Positions 1-10,424 of a stretch of 64,000 nucleotides of DNA are shown one piece after another. Origin of the DNA: Macrosoma leucophasiata (lineage: Eukaryota; Arthropoda; Insecta; Lepidoptera; Hedylidae); the NCBI GenBank assembly GCA_036365455.1, contig JAWQUS010000030.1, positions 8,370,001-8,434,000 on the forward strand, in the 5' to 3' direction. The stretch's first letter is position 1; the number at the start of each line of letters is the position of its first letter. The notes under the pieces are model-generated. The model worked only from the letters and a program-made list of their open reading frames with translations. It had not been told where the DNA came from and ran no database searches. A program made the position numbers and the translations under genes.

Positions 1-477
1 TAGTTTAAATGACACAATGTGATTAGGTGTTTTGTCTACTTAATAAAATAAGAAAAGCTTTCACCATTAAACAGTGTTATTTGTAGGTCGACCGCCTGAA
101 AGAGATATTAAACGAACATGCATTTCTGTTTGATGAGACGTGATTGTGTGACTGTCCAAAGACTACAAAAATGAACAAAACTTATTGAAAATATTGATGT
201 TTCGCATCTCCGGATGTCACTGATGTGCATTGGTGAGTATGTACCACCAGAGAAATGTCCGGTCAAGTAAATAATAAAATAATAATAAAAATCTTTATTT
301 CATAAAACTTAGTACAGTATTCCAAAAATATAGTGGGCTACAGTGTTATCATAACTAAAAGAATCAATCATCTGTAGCCGAACTAGGCAAATCCTGTATC
401 TTGACTATGAGCGCCAATTCCCCGAGAAAATGCTTACTATAAATGTTTGCCCGTTTTGTATTACAATTTTTAACCTT

Positions 478-749
478 TACTGGTGGTAGAGTTCCGTGTT
501 GGAGCTCGAGGGCGTAGGCACCACCGCATTACCTAATCTATCTGCTGGCAAATGGTAGTGTTCAACACTACCGTGTTCCGGTTAGATGGCAATGTATGAC
601 CCCGTAATAACTATCACAGAGACATTATAACTGAAGTCTCAGGGATGGCAACGCATCTGCATTTTTGTGTGGGTGCATATAGGCTTGAGACATCACTTAA
701 CATCAATGTGAACTGCACACTTGTTTGCCACCTTCATTTCATAAAAAAA
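478..749 (+). mobile_element. SINE-like element family G, near full length
   Basis: It starts at ACTGGTGGTAGAG, keeps all internal blocks and ends CATAAAAAAA. The family is about 285 bp, has a small GAGCTCC/GGAGCTC hairpin close to its 5' end, and has an A-tail. No convincing tRNA-type head is seen. Confidence 0.75.
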
Positions 750-780
750 TTACGTAAATGTTACCTCACTCCACACAAAA

Positions 781-824
781 AGCCATATGCCCCTGAATAC
801 CTATGTATTCAGGGGCATATGGCT
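781..824. repeat. Perfect 20-bp hairpin, 4-nt loop
   Basis: Arms 781-800 and 805-824 are exact reverse complements; the loop is CTAT. It lies between the tail of a family G copy and the damaged end of a hAT-like MITE. Confidence 0.9.
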
Positions 825-996
825 ATGGTGACCCGTGTTGCTCTGCGGGCCGGAATGGGAGTACCCATAGCGTTTATTACCGATGTCGTTATTTGCGTAA
901 GGAAATAAGTGTGACACGATACACACACACTTCAAAAATCGTCTAATACTACGAAACTCACACCTTGACTTTAACAAAATACATAAACAATTTCAC

Positions 997-1364
997 ACTG
1001 GTGGTAGAGCTCCAGTAACGGAGCTCGCGGGCGTAGGCACCACCGCATTACCTAATATACTTGCCGCTAAATGGTAGTGTTCAGCACTATCGTGTTCCGG
1101 TCAGGTGGTAATGTACGGCCCTGTAATTTCCGGCACAGAGGTATAACACCTCAGGCCTCAGGAGTGGTGACGCATCTGCATTTTGACCTTGGTCTTTGCG
1201 TGGGTGTCTATAGGCTGCAGTCATCACTTATTTATTTATTTAAACTTTATTGCCACAGTATAATACATGATGACAAATGGCGAACTTAACGCTAAAAGCG
1301 CTCTACTTAACATCAATGTGAACTGCATGCTTGTTTGCCACTTCCATTACATAAACAAAAAAAA
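997..1364 (+). mobile_element. SINE-like family G copy, inserted in a MITE and itself interrupted
   Basis: Full family G order from ACTGGTGGTAGAGCTCC to an A-rich tail. It sits inside a hAT-like MITE (halves at about 833-996 and 1365-1492). A further repeat of about 73 bp (1231-1303) splits it between TCATCACTTA and ACTTAACATCAATG, with an ACTTA duplication. Confidence 0.8.
1231..1303 (+). mobile_element. Short repeat insert (TTTATTTATTTAAACTTTATTG family)
   Basis: This insert interrupts a family G copy. The same family, with AAATGGCGAACTTAACGCTAAAAGC-like sequence, recurs reversed at about 43275-43380, and weakly at 5995-6055. Repeats with AAGGCGGACTTAATGC are common in Lepidoptera. Confidence 0.55.
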
Positions 1365-1974
1365 ACACACACATTTAAACACCTAGGTGACACACATAGG
1401 CACACTTGTGCTTGTACTTTGACAGAGGGGAAAGCCTGCATATGGTTACTCCCCTCCGGTCCGCCGCGACCGGTGCGCCGTGTTGCTCTATGCCAGAATA
1501 TGAATGCCACAATACTAACAATATAAAATTGTGGTGTCCCACATTTCTTTCTATATTTAGTAAGTACCTGTACCACACACTTTAAAAAACGTCAGCAAAA
1601 AGGCTTAGTTTCAATGGAATCCTTAATAAGAATCATAAGAATGTGATTAATACGTATATGGTAAGGTTCAAGTTAGAATTTAGTAAGGCAAAAAGATAGA
1701 ATGCTGCAACCATAACCGTCTTGCCTATAGGGCTATGGGCGATGTAATATTTGCACAAAGCCAACCGCCGCCCTCAGCTATCGAATGTCATTTCACAGCT
1801 TAACATTAGTTTCGCTGTGACAGCACCACAATGTTCAACAATATTCCTCCAGTGCGAATTATATTATTTTGTACCGATTTGCGCCGGAAACTCACGATAT
1901 TTTTACTTTTTGGTAGGACATTAAATAATACGGGCATTGTAATCTTTTACCTGTTTTACATTAAAAAAAAAATT

Positions 1975-2112
1975 AATGTACGGCTCTGTCATTTTCGGCA
2001 TTGAGATATGACAAATTAGACCTCAGGAGTGGCATCTCTGGTGAAATCTCTGTTTTTATACAATAATACTTACCATCAATGTGCACAGTTCACATGCTTA
2101 TTGTCCACTTCA
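1975..2112 (+). mobile_element. SINE-like family G, partial
   Basis: Matches from ATGTACGGCTCTGT through ACCATCAATGTG to GTCCACTTCATTC, i.e. the 3' half, diverged. Confidence 0.5.
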
Positions 2113-2968
2113 TTCATTCTGGTCACGTGTCCGCCTTACGCATTTTCGATCAGGTTCACTTGTCCTAACTCGAGTTCAACATTTTTAACCCATCACAAAA
2201 AGTGCAAGGCCACTAAAGAAATTTCAATTAAAAAATGTCTGTTTATTTGTCTTACAATATAAAACTTTTCTTACGTATTTAGTATTTTGTAAGATTAGGA
2301 CCTACACATAAAATTGTATTTAAGTGAAATTGCAACGAAAGATTAAATAACTTTGCAAAACCAACACCATTCAACGATAACCACACAAACCATTGTTTGA
2401 TTAACTCGTAAATATACCATTGAAATCCGTTAAATTGGCATCAAACAGATAACAATTTCAAATTCTATTCTCAGCATGAAAATATAACTGAATCGAGTAT
2501 TCAATTATACCGCAAAGCACTTGTTTACAAATATTTTATTCAAATCGTATATCGGCATGCGCCATTTTGAACCTAATCGAAATGAAGAATCGATTAAATT
2601 ACCGACACAACAGAGACGCATTTATCAAGATCATCTGCGCGTACGCACGCATCGGATGAATATTTAATGAAGCCGTGTCGATTGAATGGACACCATATTC
2701 AACGTGTTGGACACTAAATACCTGTGTTGCAGTGCATTCGTTTTAAATGTATGAATGGACTTATCGCTGCCTTACGGAAGACGTAAAAACTGGTCGGTAT
2801 GTAAGGAGATTTACATACCGACGGCATCGTAGTTGCAACCGACCCAAATACGATGAGTTAAACTGTTACCCGTAATTATTCAAGTTGCATGGAAGAAAAC
2901 ATTATTATAGGTTTTTTTGTTAAGATAATTTTGACGCTGCATACCGTTCACATTGATGATATGTTTAC
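2113..2968. other. No gene seen; unique AT-rich DNA
   Basis: No repeats recognised apart from a perfect 12-bp hairpin (arms 2793-2804 and 2811-2822, 6-nt loop). No coding potential seen. Confidence 0.5.
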
Positions 2969-3190
2969 CATAGGCACACCGCGGACAAAATTCCACACAA
3001 ACGCTTAATGTGGTCTCTATTACACAGACATCAATCAGTGACGTGTATTTACACGTGCACCTGTGTGCGTCGCACGTACAAAATACCAACCGTCGCCCGT
3101 AAGAGGGGAGGAGGTTGGGTGATGCGGGAAAATCGGGCAGGACGCCGAAGTGTCCGTTCTATACTTATTACATATTCTCTGACATAGGGT
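2969..3190 (+). repeat. Dispersed repeat R, copy 1
   Basis: About 220 bp matching 37384-37612 in the same orientation, including CAGTGACGTGTATTTACACG and TTACATATTCTCTGACA. No terminal inverted repeats seen; family not recognised. Confidence 0.7.
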
Positions 3191-3327
3191 AAGAATACTG
3201 TAGCTTATATGTGTTGGCACTCCGAAGACCTAGGTTGCTATCTCTGTACCAAAAGTAATTAAACTATGCATTTTCTTCTAAATGGAATATAGCGATTTCA
3301 TTAAGTGGCATGTAACTAAAAAAAATG

Positions 3328-3372
3328 CGGTGGTGCCTACCTTCGAGCTCCGCCTCCGGAGCTGTACGACAT
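3328..3372 (-). mobile_element. SINE-like family G, 5'-end fragment
   Basis: ATGCGGTGGTGCCTAC and CGAGCTCCGCCTCCGGAGCT match the 5' end of family G in reverse. Confidence 0.55.
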
Positions 3373-5157
3373 GTACAAAAGTATGATAAAATAGCCGATA
3401 AAAAACTGGAACTATTCCTAAATTTTAGCTATAATGTAAAGTAGTTGTAGATTCCGATTGTTTTGTAAGGTTTGCAGCGGGTATCTAGGTGTGCTATAAT
3501 GCATTAAACGGCGTGCATTAATGCGACGCGTGGGCCGGTCCGTCCACATTTCTATGATGAATCGGTCCCCGGCGCCGGCACGTTTCGAAAATTCGACTCA
3601 ATTTACATATAGATACGATCCCACGACACATTCTAGCTGGAACCATCGATAGTTCGCAGCATTGTATTATTGTTACAAGAATTATTTATTGACCACCGCG
3701 AACAACTATTACAGTAGTCGACTGGACTTATATAAGGGAAGCGAATGACGCATATTATTGACATTAACGTTAAAATACAACGTGATTTTGAAATCTATAA
3801 TCTGCGCATTGCGTTATACAATGCGGCTACTTTAAAATAATAATCAGTGAACATGAAACGAGCTTCGATATAGAATGAGCAAGGGACGTCATCAATCCAA
3901 TCGCCAAAAACAAAGAGTGAACATTCACGACCTCATCTAACTCAAAAGATAATCAAATACAATACGTCGGTTCAGACGGTCAAATGTTAACCCTGTATTT
4001 CAAAACATTAAAGGCATTAGAATGTCATGTGATAAAGAATGGCCCACTGAGTGATTGATGGCGTGCAGGCGCGTGGGCGGCGCGCGCGCTGAAAACACTC
4101 GCTAAATTACACCGGCGTGTCAATTGTGATTGGATAATTCTAGCTTCGCGAGCCGCGGCCAAAGAGATCATCTCGTGCTATTGTTTCTGTATCGAATATG
4201 TAAGCTTCCAAATACTTAAGATTCCACCGCAAATACAACTCAAGGACTCTGTTCACCTTGCAAAATAAAATTACATTAGTACTTGTATTTCCACCAACAT
4301 AGTTGACAGTAAGGGTTATATATACTCGCTAAGTTCGTAGGAGCGGAGCGTTATCTTTACATAGTCCGCACCGTAGTGAAGAATTACAAAGGATTCTATG
4401 CAATAAGAGGCATGGTGTTGCTAAATTGTTTCTTTGTGGAAATAAACTTATTTCTTTATTAAAAAAACCCGTTCCGATTAGAAATCAGACTAAATATATT
4501 AACAATCGTTCGTGAACCAGAAAACATCACTCAATTATACATAAAGATCATTAGTTGGTGTCTAGTGGAGCGTTCGACATTAAATCTGCTTGTGTCTAAT
4601 ACATTTATACTGTTTCAAATTTAATAGCGCATCAGCGCACGCGCACCGCACGCGCCGCTAATGATCCCCCGCTCGTTTCTGCTATCGCAATGTTGAAGTT
4701 CAATTTTCTTAATGCATTCATAAAGTTAAATAAATCAACAAATTAAATTAAATTAAATGCAAATGAAATAAAAACTATATTTTACATTCATTTGTAAAAG
4801 TTAAGATATAATGAAATGATTTCGCCTACTCAATATTTGTAATATTTTTTTATGCAGCACGTTTTAATGTTGCAAATCATTTTTGAAACACTATTTATTC
4901 TATATCAATTTCGCACGAATGATTTTCTAGTAAAAACATCATTAGTCATTTAACAAAAAAAAATAGTCTCGAACTTTGGCGATTAGTTTGACTTTGTCTG
5001 TCATTGTCAACATGGCATTATGGCATGACGCACAACACTGTGGGAGAATATGCCATCGCCATGCTTGGTTTGATTGGCGATCATTGTGACAGTAGTTTTA
5101 TCATGGCATGCTGCTGCATGTGGTCAGTTCTATCGTAGGTACCTATTTTGGTTAGAT
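3373..5157. other. No gene seen; repeat-poor DNA with a GC-rich island
   Basis: Mostly unique AT-rich sequence. A short GC-rich patch at about 4060-4160 (GCGTGGGCGGCGCGCGCGC, then GTGATTGG) and another at 4625-4665 stand out. No splice-flanked coding frame was recognised. Possible regulatory DNA, not demonstrated. Confidence 0.4.
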
Positions 5158-5398
5158 GTTTTATGTAATGCATGCAGTTCACATTGATGTTAAGTGATGA
5201 CTGCAGCCCATAGACACTTACACAAAGACCAAGGTCAAAATGCAGATGCGTAATCACACCTGAGGCCTAAGATGTTATGCCTCTCACCTGATCGGAACAT
5301 GATAGTGCTGAACACTACCATTTAGCGGCAAGTATATTAGGTAATGCGGTGGGGCGTAGGCACCCGCGAGCTCCGTCACTGAAGCTCTACCACCAGTA
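5158..5398 (-). mobile_element. SINE-like family G, near complete
   Basis: Reverse-orientation copy from TTATGTAATG to GAAGCTCTACCACCAGTA, with small deletions near the tail. Confidence 0.75.
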
Positions 5399-5445
5399 TC
5401 CTTATACCTGAAAAGAGGCGGTGAATCGGCATTTAGATCACTAGT

Positions 5446-5530
5446 ATTTGTGTAGATATTTATAGGCTGCAGTATCCACTCGCTAACCATGTAAACTTCA
5501 ACCTTGTTCGCCACCATTATTATACATATA
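5446..5530 (+). mobile_element. SINE-like family G, 3' fragment
   Basis: TATTTATAGGCTGCAGTATC and the CTTGTTCGCCACCATTAT-like 3' end match family G, next to the reverse copy that ends at 5398. Confidence 0.45.
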
Positions 5531-5779
5531 AAAACTCGTATACTTGTTATCCATCGTCCAAACTCCAGGCCAAGCAACAAGACTGTAGAACGTCTTATTG
5601 ATAAAAATAAATACTTTCCTAACGCATATACCTTAAGTCTATGGGACACCGTCGTCTGTGGCATCCATAAACAAATAAACAACGGTTCAAATGAGAACAT
5701 TACTATAGATTACAATCTGGTTCCAGTCGTACGGTACCCGTACAGCTAATAAATCCGACTGATGCACACAACTGAAGAA

Positions 5780-5883
5780 GCCGTGTAATTAAGAACTGCG
5801 CCGGCGGCCACTGCCCACTGATGTATGTATCCCATACATTTTACCCATTGTGTCTACATCATTGTTTTTAATTAACACGGCAC
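5780..5883. repeat. Short inverted-repeat segment
   Basis: GCCGTGTAATTAA near 5780 and TTAATTAACACGGC near 5869 are nearly inverted copies about 75 bp apart, suggesting a small MITE-like element. No target duplication identified. Confidence 0.35.
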
Positions 5884-6531
5884 ATTTTGACAGAAGAATT
5901 TGTTAAGTTTGCGTATGTAACTCAGTTTGACTTGTTATATTTTGTTGGGTTATGTTTTTATTTTGTTTTATGTCGGTCGCAAGATTTAATGATGAGTTAT
6001 TTTATTTATTTATTTAATCTTTTGTACACTAAAACGATACATAAGGCGGACTTTTGTATTTTCTGTACTTATTATATTTGTTTTTAATGTTAAAGGTGTT
6101 ATAGTAAATGTTTTCAGACATATTAAACTGCTTATTTTTATTTTATTTCTTATGACATTAATAGCTTACGTTGGCTAAATAAACTAATCTGTTAACTCCA
6201 ATATACGCTAACGTTATAACCGTTTTCGTCGTTAATGCAACTGAAACTTCGATTCACACATTGAGTTGCAAATCCTTCTTTCATGTTCGTCTCCTTCTTT
6301 CCCTACTTGTTTTAAATATAATACATGTTTTACTGTAATAGACACAATCCACATTACTAATGCATATCATGAACTCTTCAATAAATAGTTTAATTAAATT
6401 TAAAAGCAATAAGCCTTTGATAGACGTACAGACAAAATGTGGCACGGACTTAAAGATTCCACTTCAATTATAAAAGGTTCCCGTCAATTAAAACTAATAA
6501 ACATCAGTGAGAAGCCACTCCATCTAACTAA
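5884..6531. other. No gene seen
   Basis: AT-rich sequence with a weak TTATTTATTTATTTAATC repeat match at about 5995-6055. Nothing else recognised. Confidence 0.4.
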
Positions 6532-6728
6532 GGCCGAGACCGCACTGGTACGGCGACAGCGACGCAGCAGTGACGCGAAAAATAAGTGGCCATACTGCGA
6601 AGGTGAGGAGCCAGCGAAACGCCGCGCGGGTTCGTAGATTGGGTCATGGGTGGTCGCACCGGGTAGGATAGACGATAGTAGCGAAATCACCTTCGCGTCG
6701 CTGTCGCCTTAGTAGTGCGGCCGCGTCC
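6532..6728. mobile_element. Harbinger-like MITE with TAA target duplication
   Basis: The ends are inverted repeats over about 38 bp with few mismatches: GGCCGAGACCGCACT at the left, and GGACGCGGCCGCACT when the right end is reversed, both followed by GGCGACAGCGACGC. TAA occurs at both flanks (6529-6531 and 6729-6731). A 3-bp TWA duplication is typical of the PIF/Harbinger superfamily. 197 bp, GC-rich, no transposase. Confidence 0.65.
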
Positions 6729-6731
6729 TAA

Positions 6732-7392
6732 GACTCTTTAAATATAAAGGCGCATGCACAAGATCATATTTAACGGTAGAGGCACGCAACGAAATGCAAG
6801 AGGCAATAAAACGAGCGTTCCGGTGGACACTAAGACGTTTACCGCATTGATGTAGTGCCGCATCAGTTTCAGCTTAGACCGCAACCAAGATTTACTGTTT
6901 TGTAAGTCATGCGGGCCGATTTGAACGTATTCTTCATTTGTTATACATAAGAGACTAGCGGAAATGATGCATTTTATTTTATTGATTTAATGCAATAATA
7001 AAAACATTGTGGGTTCGTGTTCTAAGACTGCAAGATTTTATTTTCCAAAAATGTTGTACTTAAAATATAATGATTCATGCACACCATCAAAATGCATAAG
7101 GCAATACAACGATTATTTCGATAAATGCCAACCCTAGAATTATGACAGAAGTGCTGACAACGTCCCTAACTAGAAAATTCACAAAACATTATTTCCTTCT
7201 CGATCTGATAATTAAACCTGGCTTCTCAGCAATAGTGGCAAATACAAGATAAAAACTTAAACAATCTGCTCTAATATATAAGATTCCTGTGTTTTTGTTT
7301 GTTTTATTGATAACCAAACTCATCCGAAATAGCTTGAACGACGAAATTTTGTGTATATTCAGTCGGTTTGAGAACAGGTTTTCAACTACAAT
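6732..7392. other. No gene seen
   Basis: Unique AT-rich DNA; nothing recognised. Confidence 0.4.
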
Positions 7393-7527
7393 TGCGAGCT
7401 TTAAACTGGAATCACATAAACGGAGGTTGTTCAATAGTGTGTTATTATTTTTTATTTATATAGTTATCTCTTAGTTTATGTGATTTCAATTAAATCTGTA
7501 TTGTGCGATTCCAGTTTAAAGCTCGCA
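7393..7527. repeat. Inverted repeat, 21-bp perfect arms
   Basis: Arms 7393-7413 (TGCGAGCTTTAAACTGGAATC) and 7507-7527 are exact reverse complements with a 93-bp spacer. A third inverted piece matching AATCACATAAAC lies in the spacer. It may be a small MITE; no target duplication identified. Confidence 0.6.
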
Positions 7528-7889
7528 AGTGTATTTTTATACCGCTAAGGTGATACAAACTTCATCGGGACATCTAGTTATTATTTATTTTAAAAATGTA
7601 ATCAGTAATTCGCCCATAACTTGCACCAATATTCACGTAACACTGTGACGATTCTAAACAGCGCCTATATTATTTAGCTGATTGTGATGTATGATGGGAT
7701 CGTGCACATAATCACAAGTTAAGTTTCGATTGAGAGAGCTTAGAGGTAATAACCCTTTTTAGTGATATACTTTAGCAAATATTCCATTGTGGTGGTTTTA
7801 CTGCAGGTAGAGCTCCAGTGACGGAAATTGAGGGCGTAGGCACCACCGCATTACCTAATCTAACTGTCGCCAAACGGTAGGTAGCATTT

Positions 7890-8003
7890 TTTTTATGTAA
7901 TTAGTTTGACAGACAAGCAGACGGGCCACCTGATGGAAAGTGGTCACCGTCGCCTATGAACATTTGCAACTCCAGGGGAGTTGCCAATGCGCTGCCAGCC
8001 CTA
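7890..8003 (-). mobile_element. Non-LTR retrotransposon 3' end inserted in family G
   Basis: Reading the - strand gives CCATCAGGTGGCCCGTCTGC and CTGTCAAAC, then an A-tail. This matches the 3' ends of the LINE copies at 60265 and 63115. Confidence 0.7.
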
Positions 8004-8160
8004 GTGTTTAGCAATATCGTCTTTCGGTTGGATTGTAATGTTTGCTCTTGTTATAACTATCACAGAAGCAAATTACTTAGACCTTAGGAGTAGGCATTTC
8101 TACATTTTGACCTCCGGTTTTTATGTGAATTTCTATAGTCGTCACTTACCATCCATGTAA

Positions 8161-8323
8161 ACTTACACACTTATTCATAAACGTACATTAGATACGTTTT
8201 AGCTATACAATGCTTTGTCTTTGTCAGTTGCATTGCCAAATGTGCAGGATAGAAAAAGACAAAGGAGAGATTAGCAACACTTTAGCTAAAGTACGTTTAT
8301 AAATAAGGGGGTAAGTGTGTAAG
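8161..8323. mobile_element. Small MITE (CTTATTYATAAACGTAC ends)
   Basis: ACTTACACACTTATTCATAA at the left is mirrored at the right end by TTTATAAATAAGGGGGTAAG plus TGTGTAAG. The inner part (TTGCTAATCTCTCC and AAAGACAAAGC in reverse) recurs at 26690-26795. Similar short elements are common in Lepidoptera. Confidence 0.6.
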
Positions 8324-8353
8324 CATTTGCCACTATTATAACATAAGAAAGGA

Positions 8354-9126
8354 ATCAGATATTTCATTAGAAGTCGATGAAATCTCGTCGCTCTATTTTA
8401 TATCGCTATACTATCGTAAGCTATATTATTTTATGGGGTGACCAGGACCTCATAACTTCTCATCCAGGGTCCATAAAGTCTCATTGGCACGACGGGCCAT
8501 TTCACGTCTACGCTCTGTAACTTAACACTTATTACTGGATCACTCGACAGATTGGTATGGGCTTAAAATAGCCTCTATCGTGTTCCTGGGCAAGCTAAAT
8601 CTCCACTCCGTGGGCGTCTCTGTCGATAAAGGTCATTATTGGCAAATCAGTTAAATTAACCCGGTCAGCGACACGGCCATCGGCTTTAACGTTCCATTAG
8701 CTAACGTGTATTTATGCTAACGATGCAACATTAGGAATTTTGCTTGTATACTCAATGTAAAGCTAATACTATAAATTGTGTTGAAGTTGAAAAATATAAA
8801 GAACGGATTATCGCTCTGACCTTATTGTATTACTAACCCGTTACCCTTTACAGGATTATTTAAGAATCAAATTTTATCCATCATGTTCCAAATTTACAGT
8901 CAGTTTTCTTTACGAAATCCCACAATATTGAGATAATGACATTGGAATCGAGCATTCGCGTTATGCAGCAGCAATATAAAGCGTCTTCAGTAATATTTTC
9001 GGTCCGAGCCACTCAACGGTTTTATTAAAACGTCATACCCGAAGTACCTTATTCGAAATGACTTTTATGTTCGTTTGAATGAGTGTATCGCTCAAAATAC
9101 AGCGTGTCCCTTGACATTTATAAAAA
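8354..9126. other. No gene seen
   Basis: Unique AT-rich sequence; nothing recognised. Confidence 0.4.
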
Positions 9127-9622
9127 ACTGGGCAAGTGTGAGTTGTACTCGCGATCACAGGGTTCCGTACAATTAAGAGATTTGCTATACTACCTCACTA
9201 CCTACTACATACCTCAGACTTCTTTTAGGTTTTCCTGAAATCTGTAGGTAAAGAACTGTTTTTCACGGATTTTCATCGTCTTTTTTCGCCCATTTTCCTT
9301 ACGATTTAAAAATTATAAAAAAATGTGTTAGTTATAACAAGACCGATCGTTGGATATGTCATACAATGTATTTTTTCAAAACTATTTTACGATTTACTGT
9401 TTTATCCCAGAAGGGGCCTCTGTATTTTTTTTTATTACTCGTACAAGTTTGGTTCACTGGATGTACATAAGTATATGTGTTGAATTTCAACTCAATCTGT
9501 TCACGCTTTCAGAGAAAGTCGACTATGATACTAGATGGACAGACAGAGAGACAGACCTATGCACGAGTAAACTTACAAGGGTTTGGTTTTTCCTTTTGTG
9601 GAACGGAACCCTTAAAAAGTAA
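9127..9622 (+). repeat. Dispersed repeat with GGGTTCCGTAC / GGAACGGAACCC ends
   Basis: It begins CTGGGCAAGTGTGAG...CAGGGTTCCGTACAA and ends with a GACAGACAGAGAGACAG stretch and GGAACGGAACCCTTAAAAAG. Repeats with a GGCCAAGTGCGAG start and a GTACGGAACCC end are frequent in moth and butterfly genomes. Related pieces lie at 12885, 30575, 45327 and 51975. Confidence 0.5.
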
Positions 9623-10171
9623 TTTCGCGAATTTCGAGATGAGTTATGGGATGATCGCGACGATGGAGACGGCGACAAAAAGTGGTGTCTGTCCCGAATG
9701 TGTCAACCAAGTAATTGAGGTAGCAGAGTGTATTTTCTCTTGTGCGTAGGCGCCGATCCATTGTCTCTGTGCATCATCAACAACTCAATCTGATCCGTAA
9801 TACATAGGGTTGGCGATATTTTTAACGAATCATGTTAACTGATAATTTAATGTACGAGTAGGAAGATCATTTTTTAATTTTTATATTTCTGTATTTTACC
9901 TCTACATATCCGAACTGTATTACTTAGATTATTTGGATACAATCTGTAAAGTGAAATACTAAACACAGTTTGATTTTTAACAATTGTAAGTATAAATGTT
10001 CCAAATACAAATAAATGTAGATACTGCGTGAGAATGAATCCTGTGACTAGTGGGATTTAATGATAGTTGTTCTATTACTAACTAGTGTAAGAACTCCAAA
10101 CATAAATAGCCATCACATTTTTTTCTTTGACATTTTTCGCCGTGAGAGTGAAAAATTGTGATACTTATTTA

Positions 10172-10420
10172 ACTTCCGTCCAGGGTTGGATTCCCGGGTA
10201 GGGTGTTATCAGAGATGATGGTGTAAAGTCTTTTATCTCTGATTCTATTGGGATTTTTCCATTTTCTGGAAGTTTCCCTCGGGGTTTGGTAATGTGCCCG
10301 GAGATGGCAACAGGTTCGCCAGCTGTTACATGGGCCAAAAACGTAACCGGCGAATCGTGGGTGTTTGAATGTACCTCTGCCTACCCCTTCGGGGATTACA
10401 GGCGTGAAGTTACGTTTCAC
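10172..10420 (+). mobile_element. SINE family A, 5'-truncated
   Basis: It begins inside the B box (GGGTTGGATTCCCGGGTAG) and runs to GGATTACAGGCGTGAAGTTA. The A box is missing, which is usual for 5'-truncated retroposed copies. Confidence 0.7.
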
Positions 10421-10424
10421 ATAG

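Larger units (their letters stand above)
833..1492 (-). mobile_element. hAT-like MITE split by a family G insertion
   Basis: The left part (833-996) and right part (1365-1492) together match the intact MITE at 15114-15434 read in reverse. The right end carries the terminal inverted repeat CCGGTGCGCCGTGTTGCTCT. The left terminus is rearranged: it reads GTGTTGCTCTG in the opposite sense, next to a perfect hairpin at 781-824. Confidence 0.7.
7796..8353 (+). mobile_element. SINE-like family G copy with two insertions
   Basis: Family G blocks are found in order (GTAGAGCTCCAGTGACGG; CACCACCGCATTACCTAATC; ATCGTCTTTCGGTTGG; CCATCCATGTAAAC; TTTGCCAC). They are interrupted by a reversed LINE 3' end (7890-8003) and by a MITE (about 8161-8323). 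Confidence 0.7.
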
